Source: Rotaria sp. Silwood1
Lineage: Eukaryota; Rotifera; Eurotatoria; Philodinida; Philodinidae
Direction: 5' to 3'
Assembly: GCA_905250075.1 (NCBI GenBank)
Contig: CAJNOP010000142.1
Span: 248,001 to 312,000 of the forward strand
Length of the DNA stretch: 64,000 bases
Each line of letters starts with the position of its first letter. The stretch's first letter is position 1. Position numbers and translations under genes: made by a program. Below, in pieces: positions 37,325-48,471 of this stretch. A model generated the notes under the pieces. That model was not told the origin of the DNA. It saw only the letters and a program-made list of their open reading frames with translations, and made no database searches.

Positions 37325-37829
37325 AAAAGCAATGAGCAAACGAATAAACAACACCTATGCAAGAATAACTACAAAAGTGTACTCATAAAACTAGTTCTAC
37401 AGTATTTTATCTATTGAGGTGATAATAAAAGATGAGCAAGAAAGAAATTTTCTATTATTTTGACTATGAGTGACTATATCATATTTGTTGCATTTGTGCA
37501 TACATTTGCCGGAATATATTGAAATAGTCAGGTGAATGATTTCTCTAAGTATGTTTCATCGTTGTGCTATTCTTAGAAAAATATGTATGAGAAAAATGTG
37601 TTCTAAATCACATATACTATCTTCTTTCTCTGCACCAATATCAACTCATTCGCGCCTCGAGAGATCATGATGGAGAACATCGTTGCATACATGACAACTC
37701 CGAATCAAATGGACAGAACTCAAACTTCTCTTATACATTCTCCTGTGGGTCCAACCGGACCCACAAACAGTCATGGTGTTAAAAAATTAGAACAGCGTCC
37801 AAGGGTTAAACAATCCTTACAGTCTTCTT
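37325..37829. other. Intergenic, no recognised gene
   Basis: AT-rich. The 60-codon frame at 37667-37849 (+) has no motif; it contains a short GTGGGTCC/GGACCCAC hairpin. Confidence 0.45.
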
Positions 37830-38108
37830 CATGTTTATTTGAACTATAGTTATCAAATGATCGTTTCGATTAGATTTCTATATAGTTCTTTGCACCATAA
37901 ATGGTCGGTTGTACCATACGATTATATGGTCATTTGAACTACGGTTAGCCAATGGCCATTTGTGCCACAGTTACTGTGGGCATTTTAACCATATAGTCAT
38001 TTGTACCATAGTTACCATGGACATTTTGACCGCGTTACCCACAGACAGACAGACAGACAGACAGACACAGGTGAATTTCGGTTTCTAGACTCTAGCTCTC
38101 AATCTAGG
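37830..38108. repeat. ATGACCAT minisatellite element, copy B (inverse of copy A)
   Basis: Reading on the minus strand it begins at CTAGATTGAGAG near 38100, passes TCTAGAAACCGAAATTCAC, a CTGT run (ACAG x7 on +, 38041-38070) and several AATGACCAT/ATGG units, the same order as at 31897. Its end coincides with the truncation of the F-box fragment at 38104. Confidence 0.7.
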
Positions 38109-38322
38109 AAACAACACCTCTATGTTCTACAAAATCGACGCACAGAGTTGCCTGATACAGAATTGAATCGATTTTAGAGTTTAGTCCTTTAAAGGCGTGG
38201 TATAGTGCAGCAGCATCGACGTACTTGAAGACTTGGAGGTAGAGTTCGACAGAACATGCTTCAATGGTTGTCACTGCCCCGGAAGACGTTGTGTCTGCAG
38301 ACATGATAATTCTTTTGAACAT
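38104..38322 (-). pseudogene. F-box gene fragment
   Basis: 72 codons with an F-box-like core (VELYLQVFKYVDAAALYHAF, then LNSKIDSILYQ), the Skp1-binding module. The frame stops at the border of the ATGACCAT element. The long C-terminal region of such proteins is missing, so it is probably a gene cut by an insertion or rearrangement. Confidence 0.6.
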
Positions 38323-38812
38323 CTTTATTGTCTTGTAAATGCTGCGGACCTAAGTTTAGCCTATTTTTTGATGGTTTTGATTTACAATCGTTGAAATCTA
38401 GCCGTTGTCTTCACACTCGCGTGCATAAAAGAAAATTACACGGACAAATAGCCTTTTCTCGTGTAATAATGTCAACAGAATATGAAGCAAACTAAATGTT
38501 TGTGTCTTTCTGTTTCTTTTAGTTTTATAATGAATAACCAAACCATCAATTTATCTGTACACAGAAAGTGAAATATATTTACTTTTATTTGTCTGTTCTT
38601 ACACAATCACAAGAAATATTTGCACATAATGTGACACACTATATTCAGGCAGATTTGTATTTCTTTTACATACACTGCTATGCACGACTGCGGTTTTTTT
38701 TCAACGTCAGAAAATTGCGCTGTTTCTCGGTAAAATCACGCATGCGTTAGGCCACCAATATACATACGATAAGTTCAATATAGCAAATGAAAATGAAAAA
38801 ACCTTCAGAAGG
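38323..38812. other. Intergenic, no recognised gene
   Basis: Only short frames without motifs. Confidence 0.45.
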
Positions 38813-39531
38813 CTGACAAGGGAACATATCCAACTGTCAAATCGCTTTTGAATCGGGTAGTCTCAAATGATAGACCACAGAGAGTTATTAAACACTCAAG
38901 AATAGTTTGATTTTCCAGGACTCCTAAGCACAGATATACGCTGATTACTATTACCAGTTTTGCTGTATTATTGTACTACCGTAATATGTTTGATATCTTT
39001 ACTAAACATACTCTGATCTGGTTCAAATTTATATTATTAGTAGGGCACTTGGTACTGATTAAGATTCCAGAGTTTGAAGATAAATCAATGTTTTCTACTG
39101 AAGATATGAATTTGTTTCATATGCTACCTATAAGAAGAATTTCTGCTAAAAATACCAGATGAATAATGTTTGCCACGTTGAGTAAGAGTACATGTTTTTT
39201 TCTTAATAACCAACTGTTGTATGAAACAAATTCATATCTTCAGTAGAAAACATCGATTTATCTTCAAACTCTGGAATCTTAATCAGTACCAAGTGCCCTA
39301 CTAATGATATAAATCTGAATCACATTAGAGTATGTTTAGTAAAGATATCAAACATATTACGGTAATATCATAATACAGAAAAACTGGTAATAGTAACCAG
39401 CGTATATCTCTACTTAGGAGTCCTTGAAAACCAAACCATTCTTAAATGTTTAATAACTCACTGTGATCTATCATTTGAGACTATACTCGATTCAAAAGCG
39501 ATTTGACAGTTGGATTATGTTCCCTCGTCAG
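38813..39531. mobile_element. 719-bp palindromic foldback element
   Basis: Left arm 38813 to about 39125, right arm about 39213-39531, inverse copies over roughly 315 bases with a loop of about 90 bases. The ends read CTGACAAGGGAACATA on the left and, inversely, CTGACGAGGGAACATA on the right. Both arms are diverged to a similar low degree and no protein is encoded. It is a non-autonomous inverted-repeat element. Confidence 0.85.
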
Positions 39532-39831
39532 TGTGAGGATGATTTTTGTATAAGATTGAAAATTTCATTTATTCTTAGTTTGATTTTGACACCTAAAATA
39601 AAATCGTTCCTCTATCTGCTGAAGCATTGCATTATATTATCAACTAGATGAATAAACATAAATTCAGTTGAGATGAACAAAAGATCAAAAAGATTAGAAA
39701 CACGAGACTTGGACTAAACAAAAAGTCAGTTCAACAAACACATCACAATTCAGAAGATAATGTTGAAGGCAAATCCTACAATAATCTATAAATGTTGACT
39801 TTTCATCTTGATTTCTCTTGTACAGTCTACA

Positions 39832-40480
39832 TTAACCAACTGTCATTTTTCTCCCCAATATCCATGAAAATACATTTATTGATCTATGATCGTGACTACT
39901 AAGATCTTGAGTTTGGCAAAAAAAAATAACTCTTTTCTTTTTACCGATAAGGATTTGTTGAGTACAATATTCCATTATTTGAACTTTCATGACAATCATA
40001 TTGATGATCAAAAAACCATTCTTTTTCATACGAAAACTTCGATCTAAAATGATCACTTAAACAAAGATATAAAATTTGATCCATTGCTTCACTATAACTA
40101 TTTTTCATATCAAAAATATGTAAGTGTGGCATTGAAGATGAAATTAATTCCTTCCATTCTTTTGCATGTGAATATGATAAATCATTGAATATTGAAATAC
40201 GTCAAACTTCAATAGGATGAAAGAAATTTTTTATGAGTTTTTCAAATTGATGAAAACCAATTGAATGAAGGTCAAAAAAAAACCATATTTTAAATCTTTT
40301 AACACAACTGGATTAAAATCTATCTCTGAATAATTTGATCCAAGAAGAACGACTATCAATTATACACACAATGAACAGACATATTCATCCAGATAATTTT
40401 TCACTCAAAACATTTAAAAGCAATTCTACCGATGACTATTTATTGATAGAGGAATATAGTGAACTACAAATCATGATTGC
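39832..40480 (-). pseudogene. F-box/repeat-type protein remnant
   Basis: On the minus strand one frame runs from about 40365 to 39944 with coherent protein (VVLKDLKYGFFFDLHSIGF, then EWKELISSSMPHLHIFDMK, and WFFDHQYDCHESSNNGI). It is broken by TGA at 40202-40204 and by an upstream TAA. Upstream (about 40365-40480) and downstream (39832-39960) matching pieces continue in other frames. The segments resemble the repeat region of bdelloid F-box proteins such as the one at 29182-31033. No F-box itself is visible. Confidence 0.6.
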
Positions 40481-40917
40481 CATTCGTTTGAATCCTTTCT
40501 TCTAAGAATCTGACACAGAAATTGCACTAAAGTAATGTTGTAGCCTGGACAGGAACTATGAGAATTGGAAATGGATGTGATATTTATTCTTTATTTTTTT
40601 CTGATATAGAAACAGATTTTTTGTGTTGTCAAATTTGGATAACTTTGCTATTTCCACAACAGAGCATAAAATCATAAGAACATTTAATCAACACGAATTT
40701 TAGGCTCTATAACTATTTAAATCAATATCTATATACAGCTGTTCTCAAAAAAACTTGGACAAAACTAAATTTTTTTGTAACGATTTTTTTGCCATTGACA
40801 GCAATTGCAAAGCTAATATTTCTAGGGATGAATCATCGATAGCTATACTATATGTTCACCATACAGAAGTGTGATTTCTTTTCTTTTCGATACATATATA
40901 CTTAATCATGACACCAA

Positions 40918-41611
40918 CTAGTGATTTAAAAAATCATCATATCTCAATATTACACTATTGGAATAAAGGTATTATGATCTGCTAGCCTTATTCATCGTGA
41001 AACAAAGATTCCACTGAGCACTATCTATTACAATATTGAATATTGACAAATTAAAACAAAGAAATTCACTTAAACATCAAGGTGAAAATGGTCGACCATG
41101 TCTACTGAGTGAAAAAGAAAAAAAAAGCTATTGGTCAATATATTCGACGAAACAATGAAATAACTCTTAATGAAATACAAGAAAATTTAATGAGAACGTA
41201 TCATTCATCAGTATCTACATCAGCAGTATATCGTCATCTTCATGAATATGGTTATAGGAATGTCTTAGCAAAAAGTACTCATATGTTAAAATCCGAAGAA
41301 AAAAACCGACGTGTACAATGAGCTAAACAACATGAGAAATGATGATTTTACATGTACAATTTTTTCGTAACATTGTTCGTCGTTGGTCAAAACATCCAAA
41401 TGACGAGTTTAAACATATACCTAAAATTTGGTCGATCGGTAAGACACAAAGTTGAAAGAAAGAAAACCCAAAAACATTGATGAACTCGAGTTTTTATTTG
41501 GCTGAAGAATTCAAAAATATTGAAATTAATGTTGTAAAAAATTCTATGATGTCCATGAAAAACATATGTTTGTCTCTTATTTCTTCTAAAGGTGAACGAA
41601 TAAAATATTGA
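40918..41611 (+). pseudogene. Tc1-type transposase remnant
   Basis: Starts at ATG with MTPTSDLKNHHISILHYWNK, a Tc1-like helix-turn-helix. It continues in shifted frames to a second DNA-binding helix region at 41109-41321 (YIRRNNEITLNEIQENL, then SAVYRHLHEYGYR), where TGA replaces a Trp codon after NRRVQ. The next recognisable piece is the transposase C terminus (FYLAEEFKNIEINVVK, ISSKGERIKY) ending at 41611. The catalytic DDE core between them is missing. Non-functional. Confidence 0.8.
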
Positions 41612-41681
41612 AATATAGTGTTCGATAGTACTCGTCGTAGGCTATCAACCAATATATGAAAAGGTTGGAGAATGACATATA

Positions 41682-42515
41682 CAGTGGACGTCAAAAGTCT
41701 TGCACCACTTTTTTGTTTTGGTTGGCATTTCAAAAATACACGACATAGATTTTAATTTCTTTTTACCTTCGGATAGCGAAGCTCGAGTACTATATGTATG
41801 CATATTTTTTAAATGAATAACTCTTGAATTGAAAACATACAAAGAAAAACAAACTCCAGTACTACAATAAAAACTACCCAAAAAAAGACAAAATAGTATG
41901 ATTGTTATGAGTTATAGAAGTTTCACTAAAGTTGAAGTAATACGAAAGTCGAATAAGACTTGCTTTGATATTTTTACATGAATCGATAGATCTCGACGAG
42001 CTCTACAAAACTGTCTGTATTTTAGTTTTTTAGAACCATTTTCTGGGACTAAAATTTGTAATAAAATTGTAATTTTTACCCTTTTATAATATAAAAAGGA
42101 TTCTTGACTTTTCATATAGAACACACGAAGCATGCAATTATTTTGTAATCCTTTTTGTCCCAGAAGAGAATTCTAAAAAATTTTAATATAGACAGTTTTG
42201 TAGAGCTCATCGAGATCTATCGATTCATGTAAAAATATCAAATAAAAAATTATTCGATTTTTACATTACTAGGATCTTACTCAAACTCATAACAAGCGTA
42301 CCGTTTTGCCTTTTTTTGGGTAGTTTTTATTGTAGTACTGAAGTTTGTTTTTTTTCGAATGCTTTTGATTCAAGAGTTATTCATTTAAAAAATATGCATA
42401 CATATAGTACTCGAGCTTCGCTATCCGAAGGTAAAAAGAAATTAAAATCTATGTCGTGTATTTTTGAAATGCCAACCAAAACAAAAAAGTGGTGCAAGAC
42501 TTTTGACGTCCACTG
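41682..42515. mobile_element. 834-bp near-perfect palindromic element nested in Tc1/mariner copy
   Basis: Arms begin CAGTGGACGTCAAAAGTCTT and end with its inverse, flanked by TA on both sides (41680-41681 and 42516-42517). The inverse match runs almost the whole length, including inner blocks (GATAGATCTCGACGAGCTC and its partner). Such TA-flanked long palindromes are non-autonomous mariner-type elements. It is younger than its host element because it interrupts it. It encodes no transposase; frames here are arm translations that appear twice. Confidence 0.88.
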
Positions 42516-42569
42516 TATATAGGAAAATACTGACATAACAAGATGTCCAAGTTTTTTTGAGACCAGTTG

Positions 42570-44566
42570 TAGATTAAACTAATCCACATAAAATCTACGT
42601 AAATAAGTGTTTTACGAAATATTATTTCATGTTATTTTAAGACTCATGAAACAAAATTATTCACGATGCTATAAATATCACATTTAAAACACGTCAGAAA
42701 GACGCATGACTTATGTTTGATGAGAATCGTAATTACAATCTGCGCATTAATCAGCTAATGAATCTATTCATAGATATTAACAATGAATTGCGAAGAAAGA
42801 AGCGCATTATCAATGTTTTATTATTGTAAACAAACCTTGCTGATGTGGCTCTTAATTTCTCTACACCTATATGAGACAAAGCGACGTCAGCAAAGGATGC
42901 GCACAATAGTAAGATTGTAATCGTGCATTTCTTTCTCATACAATTGTAAAGAAAGGATACAATTTCAAATAAACACTTCTTTTTAAATTCTCATCTTGTT
43001 CGAACAAATTTTTATCATCATTATTGTTTCAGCTAAGGCTATATGATTTTTTTTTGTAATTCTATCTGTATAGTACAGGCAATCATTGCCTTGAATTATT
43101 CAATTCATGAAGGCTATTGCGCTGCTGTGTCGACACATATTGCATCGACTCTTGTACATACACATGAAATAACAATTCTTTCTATTAGTAAATAGATAAT
43201 GAAGCAGAATGAGAAAGATAAAGACCATTTTGTTTCTATATTATGATATTGCCATCAAATGCTTCTTGTATGGGTGCTCACATGTTTTCATTTTCATTGA
43301 TGATATCGACAAATGGCCGAGTATAAAACTGGATATCAATGTATAATATTGAAAAGGAAACTGCTTTATCTCTCTTTACTGGTATGATATTTTTATTTGA
43401 AATACTTTCAATAACTACTAATACATTAAAATAGAGATGAAAATCAAAAAAATTTATTCGAATAAATGCTATACACAGTTTACATCTTTTATTTGTTGCA
43501 AAACACTTTTGTATTTCATTTATATTTAGCTACGAAGTAAGAGTAAAACCAAAACTGGAAATAGAAACATCAATATATAGAAAAGAAGAGTTTTTTGTAT
43601 ACGAATTAAGATTTTGAACAAAAAAAAAGTATAAGATATGAATAGGAAGAGCGATTAAAAGAATAGATGCTAGAATTTTATCCATATCAAAAATTCTTAA
43701 TTTTCTCAACGTTTTTGTCTTTATGTTCAAACGAGATTGATTTTACTCGTATATTCAAAAATCAAATTTTATCATTTGTAATTGGAACTATTGACAAATA
43801 TAATTACATAATAAATATGAATATCCTTTATTTACAAATATTTTTAAGAATTTACCAGTTTAAAATATTGAAATTATCATCCATCTTTTACTTGTGATCG
43901 ACTAATCTGATCAATATCTCACTTCCGACTACTGTTTTCTCTTCGAAAATCAAAACCATACTAATAGCATCGCTTTCATTGAAGTGCACACGAAGTTCGA
44001 TAAACAAACTCGATTGATTTTCTTTGCCGCTACAGTCAATTGTCTGAATTCGAATGGTAAGCTTGCTGAGAAAAATCCATTCAAGAAAAACTATCACCAT
44101 AATTGACAATTGACATTTTTCATTCAATACTATAATTCTAACCGAAATCGTATCAACTGATTGACAGTGTCCCTTCGAACTCATTTCTGACTTGTGAATT
44201 CAATTGAAAATATTCGCCACAATGATGTTACAAACAGAGTAGAAAGTAAATATGAGCTCATCGTTTGGGCCATCATTCGATTCAAGTTTCGTTTTCTATC
44301 ATGAATAGAAGAAAATTTCAACAATGAGCGATCAATTCAACTAGGACACACTTGGGAAAAAACAGGCATTGAATGACGACAGATTTTACTAGATCGCAGC
44401 ACACATTTTGTGCAAATGACAAGTTCTGCTTTTGTGACCTGTTCACGACTTTGAGAGATCACAATCTCTCAAATCTGCTTCTCTTGGAAATTGTTTCTTG
44501 TTATTTTATTTTATTGAAATCAAATTCGACAGAATTGCTTATCGATTCAAAGTTTCGAGTTTCTTC
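42570..44566. other. Intergenic, no recognised gene
   Basis: AT-rich. The 98-codon frame at 43888-44184 (-) is coherent but unrecognised, with no signal peptide or motif. Frames at 43530-43730 and 43667-43897 overlap in opposite directions and are low-complexity. Confidence 0.45.
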
Positions 44567-45058
44567 TCAGATCTGTTCGAGTATTGGTGGACCACAACGA
44601 GGACACCCTGGACATTTTCTGCCATTGATTATTGTAAAAGTTGATTCAGGGTTATCGCATGGTGGTCGCGCACACTCCGGTATTGGACAGACAACAGCAC
44701 AACGTGGGCATCCTGGACATCTTCTGCCATTGATTATTGTAAAAGTTGGTTCAAGGTTGTCGCATGGCGGTCGTGCACACGGCAGCATTGGACAGGTAAT
44801 GATCTGTCGACAGAAAATCGATCAAACAAGGTTAGGTTGAAATGAAAAAGAAAGAAAAATATCTTCAAACATAAACTATCACTTACTGGCCTAATTCCCA
44901 AATCTGGAAGTTGATTCGTCGACGCATCCAATGCTACAAACGAAAATGTTTCAAATGAATCCACAGTTGTCTTTTCCCTTTTGCAATTAATTACCTGATG
45001 CACAGCATGCACAGAGGACCATACACAAGATGCAGGCAAGTTTCATTACTACCATCAT
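44567..45058 (-). CDS. Small secreted cysteine-rich protein with duplicated module
   Basis: Three exons: 45058-44995, 44933-44887 and 44803-44567. Introns of 61 and 83 bp have good GT-AG sites and fitting phases, giving 115 residues. Residues 1-22 are a signal peptide (MMVVMKLACILCMVLCACCA). Exon 3 holds two near-identical modules of about 32-36 residues with the pattern C-x3-C-x4-C, a TFTIINGR turn, then CPGCPRC. The second differs at few positions, so the duplication is recent or under selection. All Cys could pair within modules. The layout resembles small extracellular inhibitor or structural modules (for example antistasin-like), but I cannot assign it to a family. Confidence 0.75.
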
Positions 45059-45322
45059 ATTGTCGTGTAATTTTTGCTGCTGAGAAAAAATACAACCTGA
45101 TTCTAGTTCGTGCTCTTTTTGGGCTCAGCCTTCTGTCTGCCTCTCATTTATATATCGAAGACTCAAAACGAGAAAAAACAAAGTAACAAGGCAGAACAAG
45201 AAAAAAAATCCCACTCGTTATAGAGCGGATGTAAATAGAAAGGCAAAGGAGTGAAAGCATGACTTACTTGAAGAGGTTATATTAGGTGATTACACGCCAC
45301 CTGTCCAAGCACAGTGGATAAC

Positions 45323-45505
45323 CAGGCGGACATCATTTTTTTGTCTCAGTTTTTATTTTATAAGCACCATGATGACAGAAAAATCCGATCAATATCTCAC
45401 CTGGCAGATCTTTTTACGCTCTACAAAATCTGCTATGCACTTTTTTCTGAAAACATTTACTCAATGAATTTTTTCAAAAACTCTTAAAATTTTCATGTCC
45501 GCCTG
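45323..45505. mobile_element. Possible short MITE
   Basis: A 15-bp inverted pair, CAGGCGGACATCATT at the left end and, inversely, CAGGCGGACATGAAA at the right, bounds 183 bp of AT-rich non-coding DNA. There is no clear target duplication, so this is tentative. Confidence 0.45.
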
Positions 45506-47411
45506 CTAAGGGAAAGTTGCTCATTGTGCCAAGGACGTTGTTTGATGAATCAAAAATTTTTCGCCGATCATGATGATGATCACACAACGAACGATGTAAC
45601 AACAAGAACTATGTAGTAGGTAGCACATGAATAGATTGCAGGAGTAAGACGAAGAGAAAAGTACACAGCAACAATAACAAAAAGAAACGTTATTAACCAA
45701 CACAATAGACACTAAAGTGCAGCGTTTAAAGAAAAGGCACTAGACCAAAAGGAAAAATAACAGGTGGCACATCGGAGATAGAGCAGATATGCAGCACGGA
45801 CGAAGAGATTGTATAGTAGTTGTTCGCCGTACAGGAGTCGCAATTTATCATTTTATAACCTATCACGAAGTTTATTTGGACAATTTTGACAAGAGTAAGG
45901 GAAACCGATCGCTGTCGAAGAGTAATTCGAGTAAATAGAGTAGAAAAAGGTCTCTAAAGAGAGTGGATAATTGTAGAATGAAAGTGATACGAACAATGCA
46001 CGAAATTGCGCTTGGTGATTTCGTATTTGTTTCGCTTCGTTTGATCAATTAAATTCTTGTGAGGTCCATAGTCAAGGGCGGTGTTCAAGGTATCCAGGCA
46101 TCCTTTGGCCAGAAAATACCTGGAGGAATACGGGTGAAACATTTCTCGCTAAGCGCGAGACAAATATTCCGTTGGTGTGTACACCCCTTGGGAAATGCCT
46201 GGCTACGAGCCTGATTCTTGTCGAGGTCATGTCAGCAGTAGTTGTTGTTGTTGGTCGACGTTATACCCCAAGTGATTCGTGGCAGCTGCGTAGTTAAGTA
46301 GAGTGCTAGGATCATTATCGATTTGGATGGATGCACTTTGAAAGGGTGAAGTGTCGAAATCGATGGATGGAATGTTGAAAGTTGGTTCTGTTTGATTCGA
46401 GATGTGTGGAGTTCGATGTGAAAATCAGAAAATGGAAGATTCGATTGCAGATGTAGATATGAGCAAAATAGGTATGATCAATGTATAGATCGAATGATTG
46501 CAGTGACAGAGTCTTCGAATAATGTATTTGCTCTAGTGAATTTTCGATCTTCACGGTCATCTTCAGACCAAATCCATCATTTCGACGGCGAGAAACTAAT
46601 AGCCACAATCTATTATGATGAACTACATGCCGATTGACAAGGGTAGAAGAAATGCATTATTGGAACACTATCTTGTTGCAATCATTGCATTTATACATTG
46701 ATGTAGGGAATAGTGTCTTGAAGTGACCATGTTTCAATTGGGCTTTTGTGTGTGCGATGTGTTCAAGTACATCCGACCTTATCATCGTAGATGAAAACGA
46801 ACAGAACATTGAGAGTGATAACATCAGGGTCGAGATCATTGTCGACATCCAACCGATCAGATAAGAGACAATACTCATTATCACCATGTCGTCAATTGTA
46901 CAATTCTTTGAATCAATATTGCGCATTATAGATGAGAGCTACGATTTGATATGAAAGGAGAAAACGAATTGAAGGCATTTTGACAGCGAACTCATCCCAT
47001 GTAAATAAGTGATGCCATGGACAAAAAAAAACTGGCGTCCAATAGTCGTCTGATCAAGGCGAACTGTGAGCTGTTTACCGATGGGCCATATCGAAGCTCC
47101 AACAGTATTATTGTGGATCGTGTCAAACCCAAGATTGCATGCACTTGCAAACTCATCTTCACTCTTGAATCACTCATTCGGTTAATAACACTTGAAACGT
47201 CAGTCTACCGACGTATCAACGTAGACAAAGAATCTAGTGAATGTTTTACTTCTCCTATCTTCGATGCGTTGCCATCTTTGCGTTATCGCTCTTTCAAAGG
47301 GAAATGTTATCCAGGTTTAGGTATAATTCATCATCATAAATGACGATGAAACTGCAATCAACCCCTATAAAATAGAGGAGATACAGTGTTTATATGTATG
47401 ACTACATTAAG
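45506..47411. other. Unassigned stretch, less AT-rich than its surroundings
   Basis: Several medium frames on both strands (45954-46142, 46315-46608 and 46657-46926 on minus; 47017-47343 on plus) but no motif I recognise. The base composition is more mixed than in flanking DNA, which could mean a decayed element or gene. The 108-codon frame at 47017-47343 has a start context CCATGG and five Cys, but no family. Confidence 0.35.
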
Positions 47412-47471
47412 AATAAGCAGCCATCTGAGGAGACCCTTAAGCAAGGTCGACACCGGTCATGGTTGCTTATT
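47412..47471 (+). ncRNA. Hammerhead ribozyme motif 1, core base changed
   Basis: Type I layout. Stem I is 13 bp with one GU (47412-47424 with 47459-47471), then CTGAGGA (47425-47431). Stem II is GACC/GGTC (47432-47435 with 47445-47448) with a 9-base loop. The 3' core is GACA (47449-47452), where GAAA is required. A 2-bp stem III (AC, loop CG, GT) leads to the cleavage triplet GTC ending at 47458. The A-to-C change at core position 14 should abolish cleavage. A minimal stem III is the form known from Penelope-like retroelements. Confidence 0.7.
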
Positions 47472-47620
47472 CAAAATGAATTTAATAGTAGCAGAAGAAA
47501 GTAAAACGTCAGAATACGGTAGAACTCGAGCATCTTTCCATTTCAAATTCATCCAAAGAGAGTTTTGCTAATCTCCATGCAGCTATTAGTTGACTTAAAG
47601 TCAGTGACTTTCATCAATCA

Positions 47621-47865
47621 GGGTGTGGGTGTCCGGTGTATGTGGTATGGGGTGTGGGTGGTGTGGGTGGTGTGGGTTGGGCGTGGGTGTGTGACTGCCA
47701 TCTTTGTTTATATTCACATCAACACCACACGCACACCCTCACACTCACTCACCCACCCACACTCACACCCACATCCACACCCACACCCACACCCACCCAC
47801 ACCCACACCCACCCACACCCCACACCCCACACACTCATACCCACACCCACACCCACCCACACCCT
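47621..47865. repeat. Long telomere-like head-to-head palindrome
   Basis: CAGGGTGTGGGTGTCC at the left, several GGTGTGGGT units to about 47690, a spacer with ATCTTTGTTTATATTCAC, then over 110 bases of CACCCACAC repeats ending CACCCTC. Perfect TGTGGG-type hexamers predominate in the C-rich half, so this copy is less eroded than most. Confidence 0.85.
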
Positions 47866-47881
47866 CGTTTTTTAAAGGAAC

Positions 47882-47957
47882 ATCATATTACTTGCTTATT
47901 GTATAAATGCTTTTGAAAAATTATATTACTTGCTTATTATATAAATGCTTTAAGAAA
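47882..47957 (+). repeat. Tandem duplication of about 38 bp
   Basis: TATTACTTGCTTATTGTATA and the following AATGCTTT recur 38 bases later with one base changed. It lies directly after the palindrome's C-rich end. Confidence 0.75.
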
Positions 47958-48156
47958 TTTCAATTGTTATATCGTATTTCACTGCTATTCCAGTAGAATC
48001 TGCTCAAATATTTAATAAGTATTGTATTTCCACTTACATTTCATTAGACTTACTTTTTGAAATAAGTTCTTATTGTTTCAGTTCTACATTTCAACTGTTA
48101 TTTCGAATTTTAATTGTAATTTTATGTTTGTGCTTTTTTAATTTTTTCTGTAATGC

Positions 48157-48212
48157 AATGCCCTGAAGAGTGTTTGAAGTTTCAATAAATAAACATGAAA
48201 CGCATCGGCGTT
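48157..48212 (+). ncRNA. Hammerhead ribozyme motif 2, conserved core intact
   Basis: Stem I AATGCC with GGCGTT (48157-48162, 48207-48212; one GU), CTGAAGA core at 48163-48169. Stem II is GTGTTT/AAACAT (48170-48175 with 48191-48196; the closing pair is GU) with a 15-base loop. The 3' core GAAA is at 48197-48200, then the minimal stem III segment CGC and cleavage triplet ATC (48204-48206). All core positions fit the consensus (CUGANGA, GAAA, NUH). Cleavage would fall after 48206. Stem III has only the A-U pair plus a C-A mismatch, so activity as a monomer may be weak. Confidence 0.72.
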
Positions 48213-48415
48213 AAATATAATCTGCATCACTTTTCTTATTTTAATTTAATACAAGCCCATCATCAATATATTTTTCAAATAATAATATTTACAACGACTT
48301 ATTCGATTGCTGAAAAGCAAAAGCTGAGAGTAGCAGATTGATTTATATTATTTAAAAAAAAATATAGATTGATCTGTTTAAAATCGAAAATTCTTTACAT
48401 CGACTTAGAGATACT

Positions 48416-48468
48416 AAGCCACCTGATGAGACTGACTAAGCAACAGTCGAAACGCGTCGTGGTAGCTT
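48416..48468 (+). ncRNA. Hammerhead ribozyme motif 3, conserved core intact
   Basis: CTGATGA at 48423-48429. Stem II GACTG/CAGTC (48430-48434 with 48444-48448) has a 9-base loop ending TAAGCAA, as in the motif at 47412. GAAA is at 48449-48452. Minimal stem III (AC, loop GC, GT) leads to cleavage triplet GTC ending at 48458. Stem I pairs CCAC/GTGG and AAG/CTT around a 3-base bulge. The core fits the consensus fully. C-strand telomere-like repeats begin within a few bases of its 3' end. Confidence 0.82.
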
Positions 48469-48471
48469 CTA

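Larger units (their letters stand above)
40736..42569 (+). mobile_element. Tc1/mariner-family element, decayed, with nested insertion
   Basis: Terminal inverted repeats of about 26 bp, CAGCTGTTCTCAAAAAAACT on the left and the inverse of CAACTGGTCTCAAAAAAACT on the right, both flanked by TA, the target duplication of Tc1/mariner. Inside are transposase remnants (40918-41611) and a complete palindromic element (41682-42515). Without the nested copy the element would be about 1.0 kb, so it also has an internal deletion. Confidence 0.88.

Noticed and set aside
31897-38108. Possible CRISPR-like array in the ATGACCAT repeats
   Set aside because: Repeats are degenerate, spacers are not regular and the organism is a eukaryote; it is a minisatellite.
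41494-42522. Two nearly identical 68-78-codon frames on opposite strands
   Set aside because: They are the two arms of the palindromic element at 41682-42515, not a gene pair.
44373-44840. 155-codon plus-strand frame with duplicated GHPGHFLPLIIVKV segments
   Set aside because: Antisense of the duplicated Cys-rich modules; the minus-strand gene has a signal peptide and valid introns.
47565-47916. His/Pro/Thr-rich frames
   Set aside because: Translations of telomere-like repeats, as above.
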